Positions 24,776 to 34,064 of a stretch of DNA of 64,000 bases are shown here, in pieces. The translations under genes were made by a program, and so were the position numbers. Location of the stretch: positions 62,001 to 126,000 of the forward strand of contig CBDICI010000004.1 in assembly GCA_965277345.1 (NCBI GenBank). Reading direction: 5' to 3'. The notes under the pieces were generated by a model. The model did not search any database. It saw only the letters and a program-made list of their open reading frames with translations, and was not told where the DNA came from. Source of the DNA: CAIOYC01 sp965277345 (GTDB lineage: Bacteria; Pseudomonadota; Alphaproteobacteria; Caulobacterales; Caulobacteraceae). Positions within the stretch are counted from its first letter, which is position 1, and each line of letters starts with the position of its first letter.

Positions 24776-25624
24776 GAGCTGTGGACTCTAGGGATTCCCG
24801 CTGAGAGCGAAGCGTGATTCAAGACTGCTTTTTGGAGGCGGTCTTGGGTGTGATGGATCGTTTGGTGCTGAGCGACGCCGACTGGGCTCGGATCGCTCCG
24901 TTGATCATCGGTCGGCCGGACCAGAAGGGCTCGACCGGGCGCGACAACCGGATGTTCGTCGAGGGCGTGCTGTGGATCGTGCGCACAGGCTCGCCCTGGC
25001 GCGACCTGCCCGAGGTGTTCGGCGATTGGAACAGCGTCTTTCGACGCTTCAGCCGCTGGAGCCGCAAGGGCGTGTGGTGGCGCATCTTTGAAGCCATGAG
25101 CGACGATCCGGACTTCGAGTACCTGATCATCGACAGCACCATTGTTCGCGCCCACCAGCACTCAGCGGGGGCTAAAAAAGGGGGTCTGAAGATCAGGCCC
25201 TTGGCCGTTCGCGCGGCGGCCTGAGCACCAAAATCCACATGGCCGTCAGGGGCTTGGGCTGTCCGGTCCGCTTCCATCTCTCCGCCGGCCAGCGCGGCGA
25301 CGCGCCCCAAGCCCTCTCCCTCATCGAGGGCATGCCCGCCAAGGTCGTCATGGCCGACACCGCCTATGACAGCGACCAAATCCGAAAGACCATCGCCGAA
25401 AAGCGCGCGTTGGCGGTCATCCCCAACAATCCGTCACGCGCCAAGAAACACCCCCTCGATGAGCACCTCTACGCCCAGCGACATCTCGTCGAATGCTGCT
25501 TCGCAAGGCTCAAGCAGTTCCGCCGCGTCGCTACCCGCTTCGAGAAGACCGCCAGGAACTATCTCGCCGTCATAACCCTCGCCGCCATCGTCCTGTGGTT
25601 ACGATAAGTGTCCACAGCTCCTAG
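24772..25624 (+). mobile_element. IS5-family (IS427-type) insertion sequence, intact
   Basis: About 845 bp bounded by inverted ends: GAGCTGTGGAC (24776-24786) and its complement GTCCACAGCTC (25610-25620). CTAG flanks both ends (24772-24775 and 25621-25624); because CTAG is palindromic it can be either a 4-bp target duplication or part of the inverted repeat. One transposase is encoded in two frames. The right flank is exactly the end of the 105-bp repeat. Name of the element not assigned. Confidence 0.9.
24853..25607 (+). CDS. IS5/IS427-type transposase with -1 frameshift
   Basis: The first frame (to a TGA at 25222-25224) carries MDRLVLSDADWARIAPLIIG, GVLWIVRTGSPWRDLPEVFG and the first catalytic Asp in EYLIIDSTIVRAHQH. 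A run of six A then five G at 25174-25184 allows a -1 shift; the shifted frame then reads DQALGRSRGGLSTKIH and MAVRGLGCPVRFHL, has the second Asp in VVMADTAYDSD and the Glu in HLVECCFARLKQFRRVATRF. The join restores the exact family sequence, so this looks like the programmed frameshift usual in this group rather than decay. Start could also be the GTG at 24814. Confidence 0.9.
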
Positions 25625-25725
25625 AGCATGATCGTTTCGGATGGAATCATCCGAACGTGAATCATGCTCTAAACTCAAAGTGTAGACCCTGATTCACGGT
25701 TCAAGATGAACCGATCAGGGTCTAA
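25621..25725. repeat. 105-bp two-hairpin repeat, copy 1
   Basis: Two near-perfect hairpins in tandem. The first has arms AGAGCATGAT and ATCATGCTCT with inner stem TCGGATG/CATCCGA; the second has arms AGACCCTGAT and ATCAGGGTCT with inner CGGTTCA/TGAACCG. The outer ends are CTAGAGCATGATCG and, on the other strand, TTAGACCCTGATCGG, forming imperfect terminal inverted repeats. A second copy lies in opposite orientation at 62205-62309 with only about two differences. One end carries the stop codon of the PseG-like gene and the other abuts the IS. Confidence 0.92.
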
Positions 25726-26699
25726 ACTCCGGCAAGCGCGATCAGCGCCTCGGCGGCGCGGGCGGCGCCCCGCCCATCACACTCGGCGAAGGGGCTGTCG
25801 ATCTGTTCGCGACGCGCCGCCACCGCGCGCAGGGCCAGGAAGGCCGAGGCGAGCCGCGCCTCGAAATCGGGATCAGCCAGGTCCACCGCCGCGATCACGC
25901 CGTCCGCGGCCAGTCGCTCGACGGTAGGACGCTGGTTCTCCGCGACGAAGACGACGAGTTGCGGCAGGCCCGCGGCGCGGCGCTCCCACACCATGCCGCC
26001 CCCTGCGCCGACGGCGAGATCGGCCCGGTGCATCAGCGGCGCCACGTCGGCGTCGAGGTGCAGGACCAGCCGCTCATTGGCCATGGCCTGTAGGCGAGGG
26101 ACACTGGGCGCATCGGCCGCCGTGGCCACCTCGAACACCACGTCCGGCGCGAGCGGCTGCAGCAGCGCCGCCGCCCGCGCCGCGACGCCGCCCACATCGC
26201 TTAGGCCGAAACAGAGGAACACGCGGCTGACCTCGGCCACGGGCCGGCGGCGTCGATGGACGAACCCCTCGCGCAACAGCGCGTAGGGCGGCCCGAGCAG
26301 GAGCCTGGCGCGCGGGGCGAGCGCGGCATAGTCGCCGTCGGCGCGGCCATAGGCGCTGTCGAGCAGCAGGGCGCAGGCGTGGGGCCGGTCGGCCAGGTCG
26401 TCGATGACCATGACCGCCCCGGGCAGGTCGCGCTCGAACGCGGCGTCCAGGCGGTAGTCGTCCACCACCACCGCCTCCGGCGCCAAGGCGCGGATCGTCG
26501 CCAGCCGCGCCGCTTCATCGTCCGCCGCCAGGACCTCGCCCGCCCAGCCGAGGCGTCGGAGCAGGTCGACCCCCGGCGGGTCGACCACGAAGCCGCAGGC
26601 CGCGCCTTGTCGCTGCAGCGCCCGGGCCAAGGCCAGGCAGCGCACCACGTGGCCGCCGCCCCCACCGGGGAAGCAGGCCGGCGTGAGCGCTGTCCTCAC
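25722..26699 (-). CDS. PseG-like UDP-sugar hydrolase / glycosyltransferase
   Basis: 325 aa from a GTG that overlaps the xdhC-like stop (GTGA at 26699-26696). The GT-B-fold pattern of PseG is present: GGGGHVVRCLALARALQRQG, VVVDDYRLDAAFERDL, VMVIDDLADRPHACALLLDS, LLLGPPYALLREGF and AVGAGGGMVWERRAAGLPQL. PseG releases UDP from a UDP-trideoxy-altrose intermediate in pseudaminic acid synthesis; FlmD in Caulobacter flagellin modification is related. No other nonulosonate gene is nearby, so substrate is uncertain. The TAG stop is supplied by the 105-bp repeat. Confidence 0.75.
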   Translation of the reverse strand: MRTALTPACFPGGGGGHVVRCLALARALQRQGAACGFVVDPPGVDLLRRLGWAGEVLAADDEAARLATIRALAPEAVVVDDYRLDAAFERDLPGAVMVIDDLADRPHACALLLDSAYGRADGDYAALAPRARLLLGPPYALLREGFVHRRRRPVAEVSRVFLCFGLSDVGGVAARAAALLQPLAPDVVFEVATAADAPSVPRLQAMANERLVLHLDADVAPLMHRADLAVGAGGGMVWERRAAGLPQLVVFVAENQRPTVERLAADGVIAAVDLADPDFEARLASAFLALRAVAARREQIDSPFAECDGRGAARAAEALIALAGV

Positions 26700-27682
26700 G
26701 AGGGTTCGGCGGGGGCAGCCAGGCGCTGCATCACTTCGGCCACCACGGCGATGGCGATATCCCACGGCGCCTTGCCCCCGATGGGCAGGCCGATGGGGGC
26801 GTGCAGGCGGGCGAGATCCTCCTCATTGAAACCGGCGGCGGTCAGGCGGGTCATGCGTTCGGGCGTCCGGCGGCGGCTGCCCAGCACGCCCACATAACCG
26901 GCCCTGGACGCCAGCGCCGCCGCAGTGGCCGCCTGTTCCACCCCAAGGTCGTGGGTCATGACGCAGACGGCCGTCCACGGATCGGGCGCGACCGCGGCGA
27001 TGGCCTCGCCCGCCTCCCCCCGGCGGTAGTCGGTGAGCGCGAAGGGCGGCGGCGTCTCCGGCCCCTTGGGACGGATCAGGGTGGTGGCGATGCCCGTCTG
27101 CGCCATCAGCTTGGCGGCGGCCAGGGCGGCGGGGTCGCCGCCCACCACCACCGCGCGGATCGGGGGCGTATAGGGGCGGGCGACCACCGGTATGAAGGGC
27201 GGCGCGGGCTCGCCCTCGCGAAGGCAGGTGCGGGCCTCGCCGTCGCTGAGCCAGAGCGCCGGGATGCGGGCCACCGACAACGCCAGCAGCCGGCCCACCG
27301 CCGCGTCCTGCGGATCCAGCCGTTCCACCAGCACATCCACCCGGTTGCCGCACGGCAGGGCGATATCGATAGGGCCGCCCTCGCCGTAGGTCAGCCGACG
27401 GGCGCGCCCGTCCTGCAGCGTCGCCAGGGCGTGCATGGCCACGTCCGCCTCGACGCAGCCGCCGGAGAGGAAGCCGGCCATCGGGCCGTCCAGGGTGAAC
27501 AGCATCTGGGCCCCGACACCGCGCGGCGCACCGCCCTCCACCGCATAGAGGGTGGCCAGGGCCGCATCCCGTCCGGCGATGCGCGCGGCGGCCAGCGCCG
27601 GGCGCACGTCCTCCACCAGACCGAACATGGGCCAGTCGAAGTCGGCCACGCCGGCCTGCGGAGTCGGATCGTCAAAGCCCAT
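26696..27682 (-). CDS. XdhC-family protein
   Basis: 328 aa. XdhC proteins bind molybdenum cofactor and help sulfurate and insert it into xanthine dehydrogenase-type enzymes. The N-terminal domain has TLYAVEGGAPRGVGAQMLFT and the conserved GFLSGGCVEADVAMHA; the C-terminal Rossmann domain has AVVVGGDPAALAAAKLMAQT, CVMTHDLGVEQAATAAAL and YVGVLGSRRRTPERMTRLTA, with APIGLPIGGKAPWDIAIAVV. No Mo-hydroxylase gene is adjacent. The ATG at 27682 lacks a clear ribosome binding site; start somewhat uncertain. Confidence 0.85.
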   Translation of the reverse strand: MGFDDPTPQAGVADFDWPMFGLVEDVRPALAAARIAGRDAALATLYAVEGGAPRGVGAQMLFTLDGPMAGFLSGGCVEADVAMHALATLQDGRARRLTYGEGGPIDIALPCGNRVDVLVERLDPQDAAVGRLLALSVARIPALWLSDGEARTCLREGEPAPPFIPVVARPYTPPIRAVVVGGDPAALAAAKLMAQTGIATTLIRPKGPETPPPFALTDYRRGEAGEAIAAVAPDPWTAVCVMTHDLGVEQAATAAALASRAGYVGVLGSRRRTPERMTRLTAAGFNEEDLARLHAPIGLPIGGKAPWDIAIAVVAEVMQRLAAPAEPS

Positions 27683-27703
27683 GGGGGGACTATAGAGCCT
27701 TAT

Positions 27704-27833
27704 CCTCCCCTGCGCAGCGGGAAGGTGGCGCGGCGGTGAAGCCGACGTCACGGGGGCGGCGCGACGACGACCAGACAGGCGGCGTTGCCTCCTTCACCGC
27801 TGCGCGGTCCCCCTCCCCTCTGCGATGGGGAGG
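27704..27833. repeat. Intergenic long inverted repeat (GC-rich, type A)
   Basis: Starts with CCTCCCCTGCGCAGCGGG and ends with CCCCTCTGCGATGGGGAGG; inner arms contain GCGCGGCGGTGAAG and its approximate complement CTTCACCGCTGCGCG. The same layout recurs at 48682-48817. It fills the space between the XdhC-like gene and the cytochrome b561 gene. Confidence 0.6.
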
Positions 27834-27835
27834 CG

Positions 27836-28507
27836 TTATTGCCGCAGGGGTGCGCCCAGCGATATCCACCAGACGAGGCCGAGCGCCAGCACGATCCCGC
27901 CCGCCAGCCGCCAGACCGGGGCGAAGCGCGGCGCGATCCTCGGCGCCGCCATCTCGCGCCGCCCGGTCAGCATCGGCCCGACCAGGTTCTCGCGCTTGAC
28001 CCCCGCATAGAAGGCGATGGCGGCGAGGTGCAGGGCGATGAAGCCCAGCAGCAGATTGAACAGCAGGCCGTGCCAGTGGGCCATGCCGTCGCTGAGATCG
28101 CCGTGGACCAGGTAATTCAGCGGCCCGGGATTGATCCCGTCCGTATCCTCGCTGAACAGGCCCGTGCCGATCACCAGGATCAGCAGCAGGAGCAGGATCA
28201 CCACGCTCCACCCGCCGAGGGGATTGTGACCCACCACTGGCTCCCCACCCTTGGCGAACAGGCCGCGCACGTAGCCGCCGACGGCCCTCGGCCCCTTGAC
28301 GAACTGGGCGAAGCGGGCGGTGGAGGCGCCGACGAGGCCCCAGTAGAGGCGGAAGATCAGCAGGGCGAGCGCGAGATAGCCCAGCCGCTCGTGCAGGAAC
28401 AACTGGCCCGACTTCCAGGTCCACCACAGCGCCGGCAGCAGCAGCACCAGTGACCAGTGGACCACCCGCACGGGCAGGTCCCACAGCTTGACGCGCTGAC
28501 CGGCCAT
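27836..28507 (-). CDS. Cytochrome b561 family membrane protein
   Basis: 223 aa with four main hydrophobic helices plus one at the C-terminus. Haem-ligand histidines are likely in PVRVVHWSLVLLLP, LFLHERLGYLALALL, HGLLFNLLLGFIALHLAAIA; the latter is the classic b561/Ni-hydrogenase b-type segment. The gene follows a c-type cytochrome gene by 8 nt on the same strand, so the two probably form an inner-membrane b/periplasmic c electron transfer pair. Partner enzyme unknown. Confidence 0.87.
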   Translation of the reverse strand: MAGQRVKLWDLPVRVVHWSLVLLLPALWWTWKSGQLFLHERLGYLALALLIFRLYWGLVGASTARFAQFVKGPRAVGGYVRGLFAKGGEPVVGHNPLGGWSVVILLLLLILVIGTGLFSEDTDGINPGPLNYLVHGDLSDGMAHWHGLLFNLLLGFIALHLAAIAFYAGVKRENLVGPMLTGRREMAAPRIAPRFAPVWRLAGGIVLALGLVWWISLGAPLRQ

Positions 28508-28515
28508 GGGCGGAT

Positions 28516-28980
28516 TTAATGCTCGTCCTTCGCCCTGAAGGTGTCGTGGCAGTTCTTGCAGGCCTCGCCCAGCGCCGGGACGGCGGCCTTCACCGCCTCC
28601 GCATTGCCGGACATGGCCGCCACGTCGAAGGCATGGGCGGCCGTGGCGAGCTTTTCCGACGCCGCCTTGAACTCGCCCGGCTTCTGCCAGATCACGGGCA
28701 GGGCCTCGGTCTTGCCGCCCTCGCCGCTGCCCGCCGGGAACCAGGTGAGCAGCTGGGGCGCCAGATCGTCGATGGTCTTTGCGCTGGCCTGGATCACCGC
28801 GATGGACGGCGCCGGACCCTTCAGCGCCTCCCGCGCCGCCTTGAAGGCGTGACCGATGTCCTTGAAGTGCTTCTGGCGGGCCGCCTGCACCGGGGTAGGC
28901 TCCGCCGCCAGGGCCGCGCCTGCATCGGCCAGCAAGAGGGCGCCGACAAGCGCGCCGGCGAGGGTCTTCAATACGGTCAT
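28516..28980 (-). CDS. Class II (c-prime-like) cytochrome c
   Basis: 154 aa. Signal peptide MTVLKTLAGALVGALLLADA with cleavage after AALA. A four-helix-bundle cytochrome c' fold is indicated by the single haem site near the C-terminus, CKNCH in LGEACKNCHDTFRAKDEH, and by the N-terminal AARQKHFKDIGHAFKAAREA. Located in the periplasm and probably reduced by the adjacent cytochrome b561. Divergent from sdaA. Confidence 0.9.
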   Translation of the reverse strand: MTVLKTLAGALVGALLLADAGAALAAEPTPVQAARQKHFKDIGHAFKAAREALKGPAPSIAVIQASAKTIDDLAPQLLTWFPAGSGEGGKTEALPVIWQKPGEFKAASEKLATAAHAFDVAAMSGNAEAVKAAVPALGEACKNCHDTFRAKDEH

Positions 28981-29067
28981 CGTCAGGCTCCCACAGGCGC
29001 TTCGCCGGTGACGCTAGGAAGGCCCGACGCACTCGGCTAAGTCAACCGGACCCCTGCGGGAGATCGC

Positions 29068-30456
<1,389 letters not shown>

Positions 30457-30526
30457 GAGGCGGGGACGGCTCTTGCCAATCCTTGCTCCAGACTGCGGCA
30501 ACGATTCCCAGGTTTTCTCCCCGCCC

Positions 30527-30567
30527 TTTTCCGTCACCCCCGGAACAAGTCCGGGGGTGACGGAAAA
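30527..30567. repeat. 18-bp perfect palindromic intergenic repeat (type F)
   Basis: Arms TTTTCCGTCACCCCCGGA (30527-30544) and TCCGGGGGTGACGGAAAA (30550-30567) match perfectly around the loop ACAAG. It is 70 nt after sdaA. Resembles the abundant CCGGAACAAGTCCGG-type intergenic palindromes of alphaproteobacteria; short relatives are at 46528-46546 and within 55142-55292. No U-run follows on the plus strand, so it is not a standard terminator. Confidence 0.75.
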
Positions 30568-30609
30568 TGGGGGCGTCCAAACGTCAAAATCCGCCGGCGC
30601 CCAAACACG

Positions 30610-30647
30610 AAAAACCCCACCCGGCGTGGCTAGCGCGCCGGGTGGGG
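30610..30647 (-). terminator. Intrinsic terminator of the second TonB receptor
   Basis: On the minus strand CCCCACCCGGCG pairs perfectly with CGCCGGGTGGGG (12 bp, 9-nt loop) and is followed by TTTTT. It is 35 nt downstream of the receptor stop. Confidence 0.9.
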
Positions 30648-30682
30648 ATATGTCCGTCTAGCAATGCGTCGGGCTTAGGGCC

Positions 30683-33600
30683 TTAGAAGTCGGCCGTCAC
30701 GCCCGCGAAGATCGTCCGGCCGAGCACGTCGTAGACGCCGGGGAAGGTATTGCCGTTACCGAAGTTCGGCGGACCCGAGATACCGAAGTTGTTAGAGTCG
30801 ACGATGGGCGGATCCTTGTCGAAGATGTTGTTCACACCGGCGCGGAAGTTGTAGCGGTCCTTAAACCGCCACGTCATCGCCAGGTCGAAGTAGCTGAAGC
30901 TCGGGATCTTGCCGTCGGCGATATCGAGGCCGTTCGGGGGGAAGTTGTTAATGAGCGGCTGCGGGTCGTTGTAGTCGAGTGAAACCGGCCCGGTGTAGCG
31001 CCAGTTGACCGAGAAGGTCAGATTATAAGGCGCGATCCAGGTGGCCCGCAGATTGGCCTTCCAGGTCGGCTGCGGATTACCGCAGGTCGGCCCATAAAGC
31101 CCGGCGCAGTCGTAGTGGCCCTGAAGCGGCAAGGGTTGGAAGGTCAGGTTCTGGGTATAGGTGGTCTGGCCGCTGATCTGGATCGCACCGGGAATGCCCG
31201 AAATATAGGGCACGGGAATGTCGGCGAAGGCCGTCCGGTAGCTGGCGGTCATGTCGACGCCGCGGGTCGCCAGCGAGCCGGAGTTGGTGTTGGTCTGGAA
31301 GACATAGCCTTGCGGGCTGTTGATCGTGCCCTGGGTGTCGCGCTGGATCAGAGCGCAGTAGTTCGTGATGCCCTGGGCGCAGAAGTTGAGGATGGTCGAA
31401 GGCCCAGCGCCGGCGCCGATGACGTTCTGGATGTTGATGTTGAAGTAGTCGGCGGTGAAGGTGAAGTTGCGGATGAAGCGAGGCGTGAACACCACGCCGA
31501 GCGTATAGGTGTCGGCGATCTCAGGCTGAAGATTGGGGTTGCCGCCGGTCAGGATTTCGCACTGGGAAGAGGCGCAGGGGCTGATCAGGCCATAGAGGGC
31601 CGGGTTAAGTCCGGTCAACTGACATTGCGCCTTGGTCAGTTGTGGCGCCGCGCCGGAGCAAGGGTCCTGGAAGCTGCCGAGACCCGCGACCTGCGGGGTG
31701 AACAGTTGGGTCACCGACGGCGCCTTGACCGCACGGTTGTAGCTGAAGCGCAGGCGGGCGTCGTCAGTCGGCGCGTACTGGAGTTCGGCCTTGTAGGTGT
31801 TGGTCGTGCCGGCCGACGAATAGTCCGAGAAGCGATAGCCCACATCGATGTTCAGGTCCTTGATGAAGGGCCTGTTGTTCACCAGAGGCAGGCGCGCTTC
31901 GCCGAACAGTTCATAAACGTCGAAGGAGCCGGTCTGGTCCAGCGCCTGACCGCCGCCGCCGGAAAGGTCGGCCGCGTGCTGTTCCTGGTCGAACTTCGTG
32001 GTGATGAATTCGCGACGGTATTCGGTACCGAAGTTCACCGCGAGGCCCTCGGACGCGTAGGGGCTCTTCAGCCCGTACTGGCCGAGATCGCCGCTAACGT
32101 CGATGTGAGCGATCTGCTCGATCGCCTGGGTTTCGGTGAAGCCCGGCACCAGCACATAGGCCAGCGCCGCCTTGGAGAAGTTGACGCCCTGGGCCGCGAA
32201 GATGTCGAGCGGCGCGCACCTGGGATCGCTGGTGACGCAACGCGGGCCGTTCGGGCCGTTGATGACGTTGAGGGCGTTCTGCAGGTTGGTCTCGGAGGCG
32301 TAGTTCTGGATCTGCTGGTTCAGGATCGAGGTGCCGTACTGCAGGTAGGAGTCGTAGTGCCACCCCTGGCCGAGATCGCCCCGGGCGCCGATATCGATCT
32401 TGAAATCGTCGTGACGGAAGTCGGTGTTGCGCGGCACAGTGGCGAAGCGGTAACGGATCGAGGTCGTCACCGTATCACCACCCGGCGCGCCGGGCGTGAT
32501 CACGCTTCCGGGGCAGAGCGCGGCCGCCTGGGCGGCGCCGATCAGCGGGTTGTTACAGTTGAAGGTATAGCCGGTGGCGAGATTGGGGCCCGTGCCGCTG
32601 AAGAAGCCCGAGGGGGCGATCTGGGCGTTGGTATCGTCGTCCATGAACATGAAATCGGAATAGACGTCGAACGCCTTGTTGACGGCGTAGTGACCGAAGA
32701 AGCCCGCCTTGTAGTTCTGGTCCTGACGCTGGAAATAGTTCTGTGGTCCGAAATTATACACGAACGCGCCGCTGTTGCCGACAAACGTCTTACTGCCGTC
32801 CGGATTGTTGACCTTCGTTTGAGTTCCTCGGCCGGTAACGAGATTGCGCGGACCGGTGTTGTCGAAGCGTCCGAACGCGTTGTTCGAGGAACCCGTGCAG
32901 AGATGCTGGGTGAGGGCGCCGGTCGCGTCCGCGAACGTGCCGACGGTACAGTCCGAGAAGTCCCGGGTCGATTGCAGCACGGGGTCGGTGTGACGGTACG
33001 AGGCGTAGGCGGTGATGTTGCCCTTGTCGTCCGGCGTATTGGCGCCGAGGATCGCCGTCACCGTTTCGGTGGGACCGTCCGTGGTGATGTCGCCCGGCGG
33101 CTTGATGGCGCCGGTGAGGTAGGGCGTGTTGGCGAGGAAGTTCTTCGCCTGCGAATTGCTGTTCTGGTGGTTGTCGAAGTCGACCTGCGCATCGAGGCGC
33201 AACCCTTCGAAATTCTTCTTCAGAATGAAGTTGACCACGCCGGCGACCGCGTCGGAGCCATAGACCGCCGAGGCGCCGCCGGTGACCACGTCCACCCGAT
33301 CGACCAGGGCCACGGGGATGTTGTTGATGTCGGCCACGCCGTTGGTGCCGGGCTCCAGCCGCCGGCCGTCCACCAGCACCAGGGTGCGGTTCGAGCCGAG
33401 GTTGCGAAGATTGACTTCGGCGGTGCCGTTCGAGCCGTTCGACTCACCGCTGTTTTGACCCGCGACGACTGCGGGAAGGTTGTTGAGGAGGTCTTCGACC
33501 CGCGCCGTGCCCTGCAGCTTGAACTCCTGCTGGCTAACGACCGTCAGCGGGCTGGTGCTGGTCAGGTTGACCTGGCGGATGCGCGATCCGGTGACGACGA

Positions 33601-33739
33601 CCTCGGTCGGAACGGTCGAATCGGTCGCGGCCGCGGCACCCGAGGTGACCTGGGCCGAAGCGTGCCCGACAAGAGCCAGCGCCGATACGCCCAACAGCGC
33701 GCCAACGCGCAGACGACGACCATTACGGGTTGGTTTCAA
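30683..33739 (-). CDS. TonB-dependent outer-membrane receptor
   Basis: 1018 aa. I start at TTG (33739-33737), which has GAGGGGA 6 nt upstream; there is no ATG near the N-terminus and a TTG five codons earlier overlaps that Shine-Dalgarno. Signal peptide with cleavage at GHASA-QV, then a TonB-box-like TEVVVTGSRIRQVN, plug motifs (TLVLVDGRRLEPGTNGVADI; VDVVTGGASAVYGSDAVAGV) and a barrel ending in GRTIFAGVTADF. Same class as the receptor at 16-19 kb, with expanded surface loops containing Cys pairs (SPCASSQCEILTGG). Substrate unknown. Confidence 0.92.
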   Translation of the reverse strand: MKPTRNGRRLRVGALLGVSALALVGHASAQVTSGAAAATDSTVPTEVVVTGSRIRQVNLTSTSPLTVVSQQEFKLQGTARVEDLLNNLPAVVAGQNSGESNGSNGTAEVNLRNLGSNRTLVLVDGRRLEPGTNGVADINNIPVALVDRVDVVTGGASAVYGSDAVAGVVNFILKKNFEGLRLDAQVDFDNHQNSNSQAKNFLANTPYLTGAIKPPGDITTDGPTETVTAILGANTPDDKGNITAYASYRHTDPVLQSTRDFSDCTVGTFADATGALTQHLCTGSSNNAFGRFDNTGPRNLVTGRGTQTKVNNPDGSKTFVGNSGAFVYNFGPQNYFQRQDQNYKAGFFGHYAVNKAFDVYSDFMFMDDDTNAQIAPSGFFSGTGPNLATGYTFNCNNPLIGAAQAAALCPGSVITPGAPGGDTVTTSIRYRFATVPRNTDFRHDDFKIDIGARGDLGQGWHYDSYLQYGTSILNQQIQNYASETNLQNALNVINGPNGPRCVTSDPRCAPLDIFAAQGVNFSKAALAYVLVPGFTETQAIEQIAHIDVSGDLGQYGLKSPYASEGLAVNFGTEYRREFITTKFDQEQHAADLSGGGGQALDQTGSFDVYELFGEARLPLVNNRPFIKDLNIDVGYRFSDYSSAGTTNTYKAELQYAPTDDARLRFSYNRAVKAPSVTQLFTPQVAGLGSFQDPCSGAAPQLTKAQCQLTGLNPALYGLISPCASSQCEILTGGNPNLQPEIADTYTLGVVFTPRFIRNFTFTADYFNINIQNVIGAGAGPSTILNFCAQGITNYCALIQRDTQGTINSPQGYVFQTNTNSGSLATRGVDMTASYRTAFADIPVPYISGIPGAIQISGQTTYTQNLTFQPLPLQGHYDCAGLYGPTCGNPQPTWKANLRATWIAPYNLTFSVNWRYTGPVSLDYNDPQPLINNFPPNGLDIADGKIPSFSYFDLAMTWRFKDRYNFRAGVNNIFDKDPPIVDSNNFGISGPPNFGNGNTFPGVYDVLGRTIFAGVTADF

Positions 33740-33754
33740 TTTGAGTCCCCTCAA

Positions 33755-34064
33755 AACTAGGAATTGCCCAGCGTATTGCGCCGGTGCTAATTCGCATTCT
33801 CTGCCGACGACGACGGCTCGCTCCGCAATCTTTAGTCAGAGGTTATCCATTCGGTCAACAGGTTGACACGATCCTGCTACAAATCGTCCCATTTCGCCAC
33901 GTTTCGAGGCGGGTAAAATAATATGCAGCCGATCTTAAGTGTCACATACCGCCCTGCCCAGCAAACCCGGTTCACCCGGCCCCGCTCCAAGTCAATACTG
34001 CCATAAGTTCATTCGCGTCTGAATGCCGCCGTCTTTTAGACTTTCGTCGTGAGGGATATAATTG
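33755..34064. promoter_or_regulatory. Divergent intergenic region with central palindrome
   Basis: 310 bp between the TonB receptor (minus) and a secreted-protein gene (plus), clearly lower in GC than its surroundings. A perfect 14-bp palindrome GTCAACAGGTTGAC (33854-33867) overlaps a -35-like hexamer on each strand (TTGACC at 33858-33853 minus; TTGACA at 33863-33868 plus). On the minus strand TAAAGA lies 18 nt further. No ORF or stable RNA seen. Operator role is inference. Confidence 0.4.

Noticed and set aside
25171..25239. Transposase read as a broken pseudogene
   Set aside because: A -1 shift at the A6-G run rebuilds the conserved protein without loss, catalytic residues are intact and both inverted ends are present.
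24772..25725. Integron, CRISPR or phage attachment site around the IS and repeat
   Set aside because: No integrase, spacer array or tRNA is nearby; the structure is fully explained by one IS plus one hairpin element.
31115..33760. 880-codon plus-strand open frame opposite the second TonB receptor
   Set aside because: Same antisense artefact; sequence is low complexity and the opposite strand has clear plug and barrel motifs.
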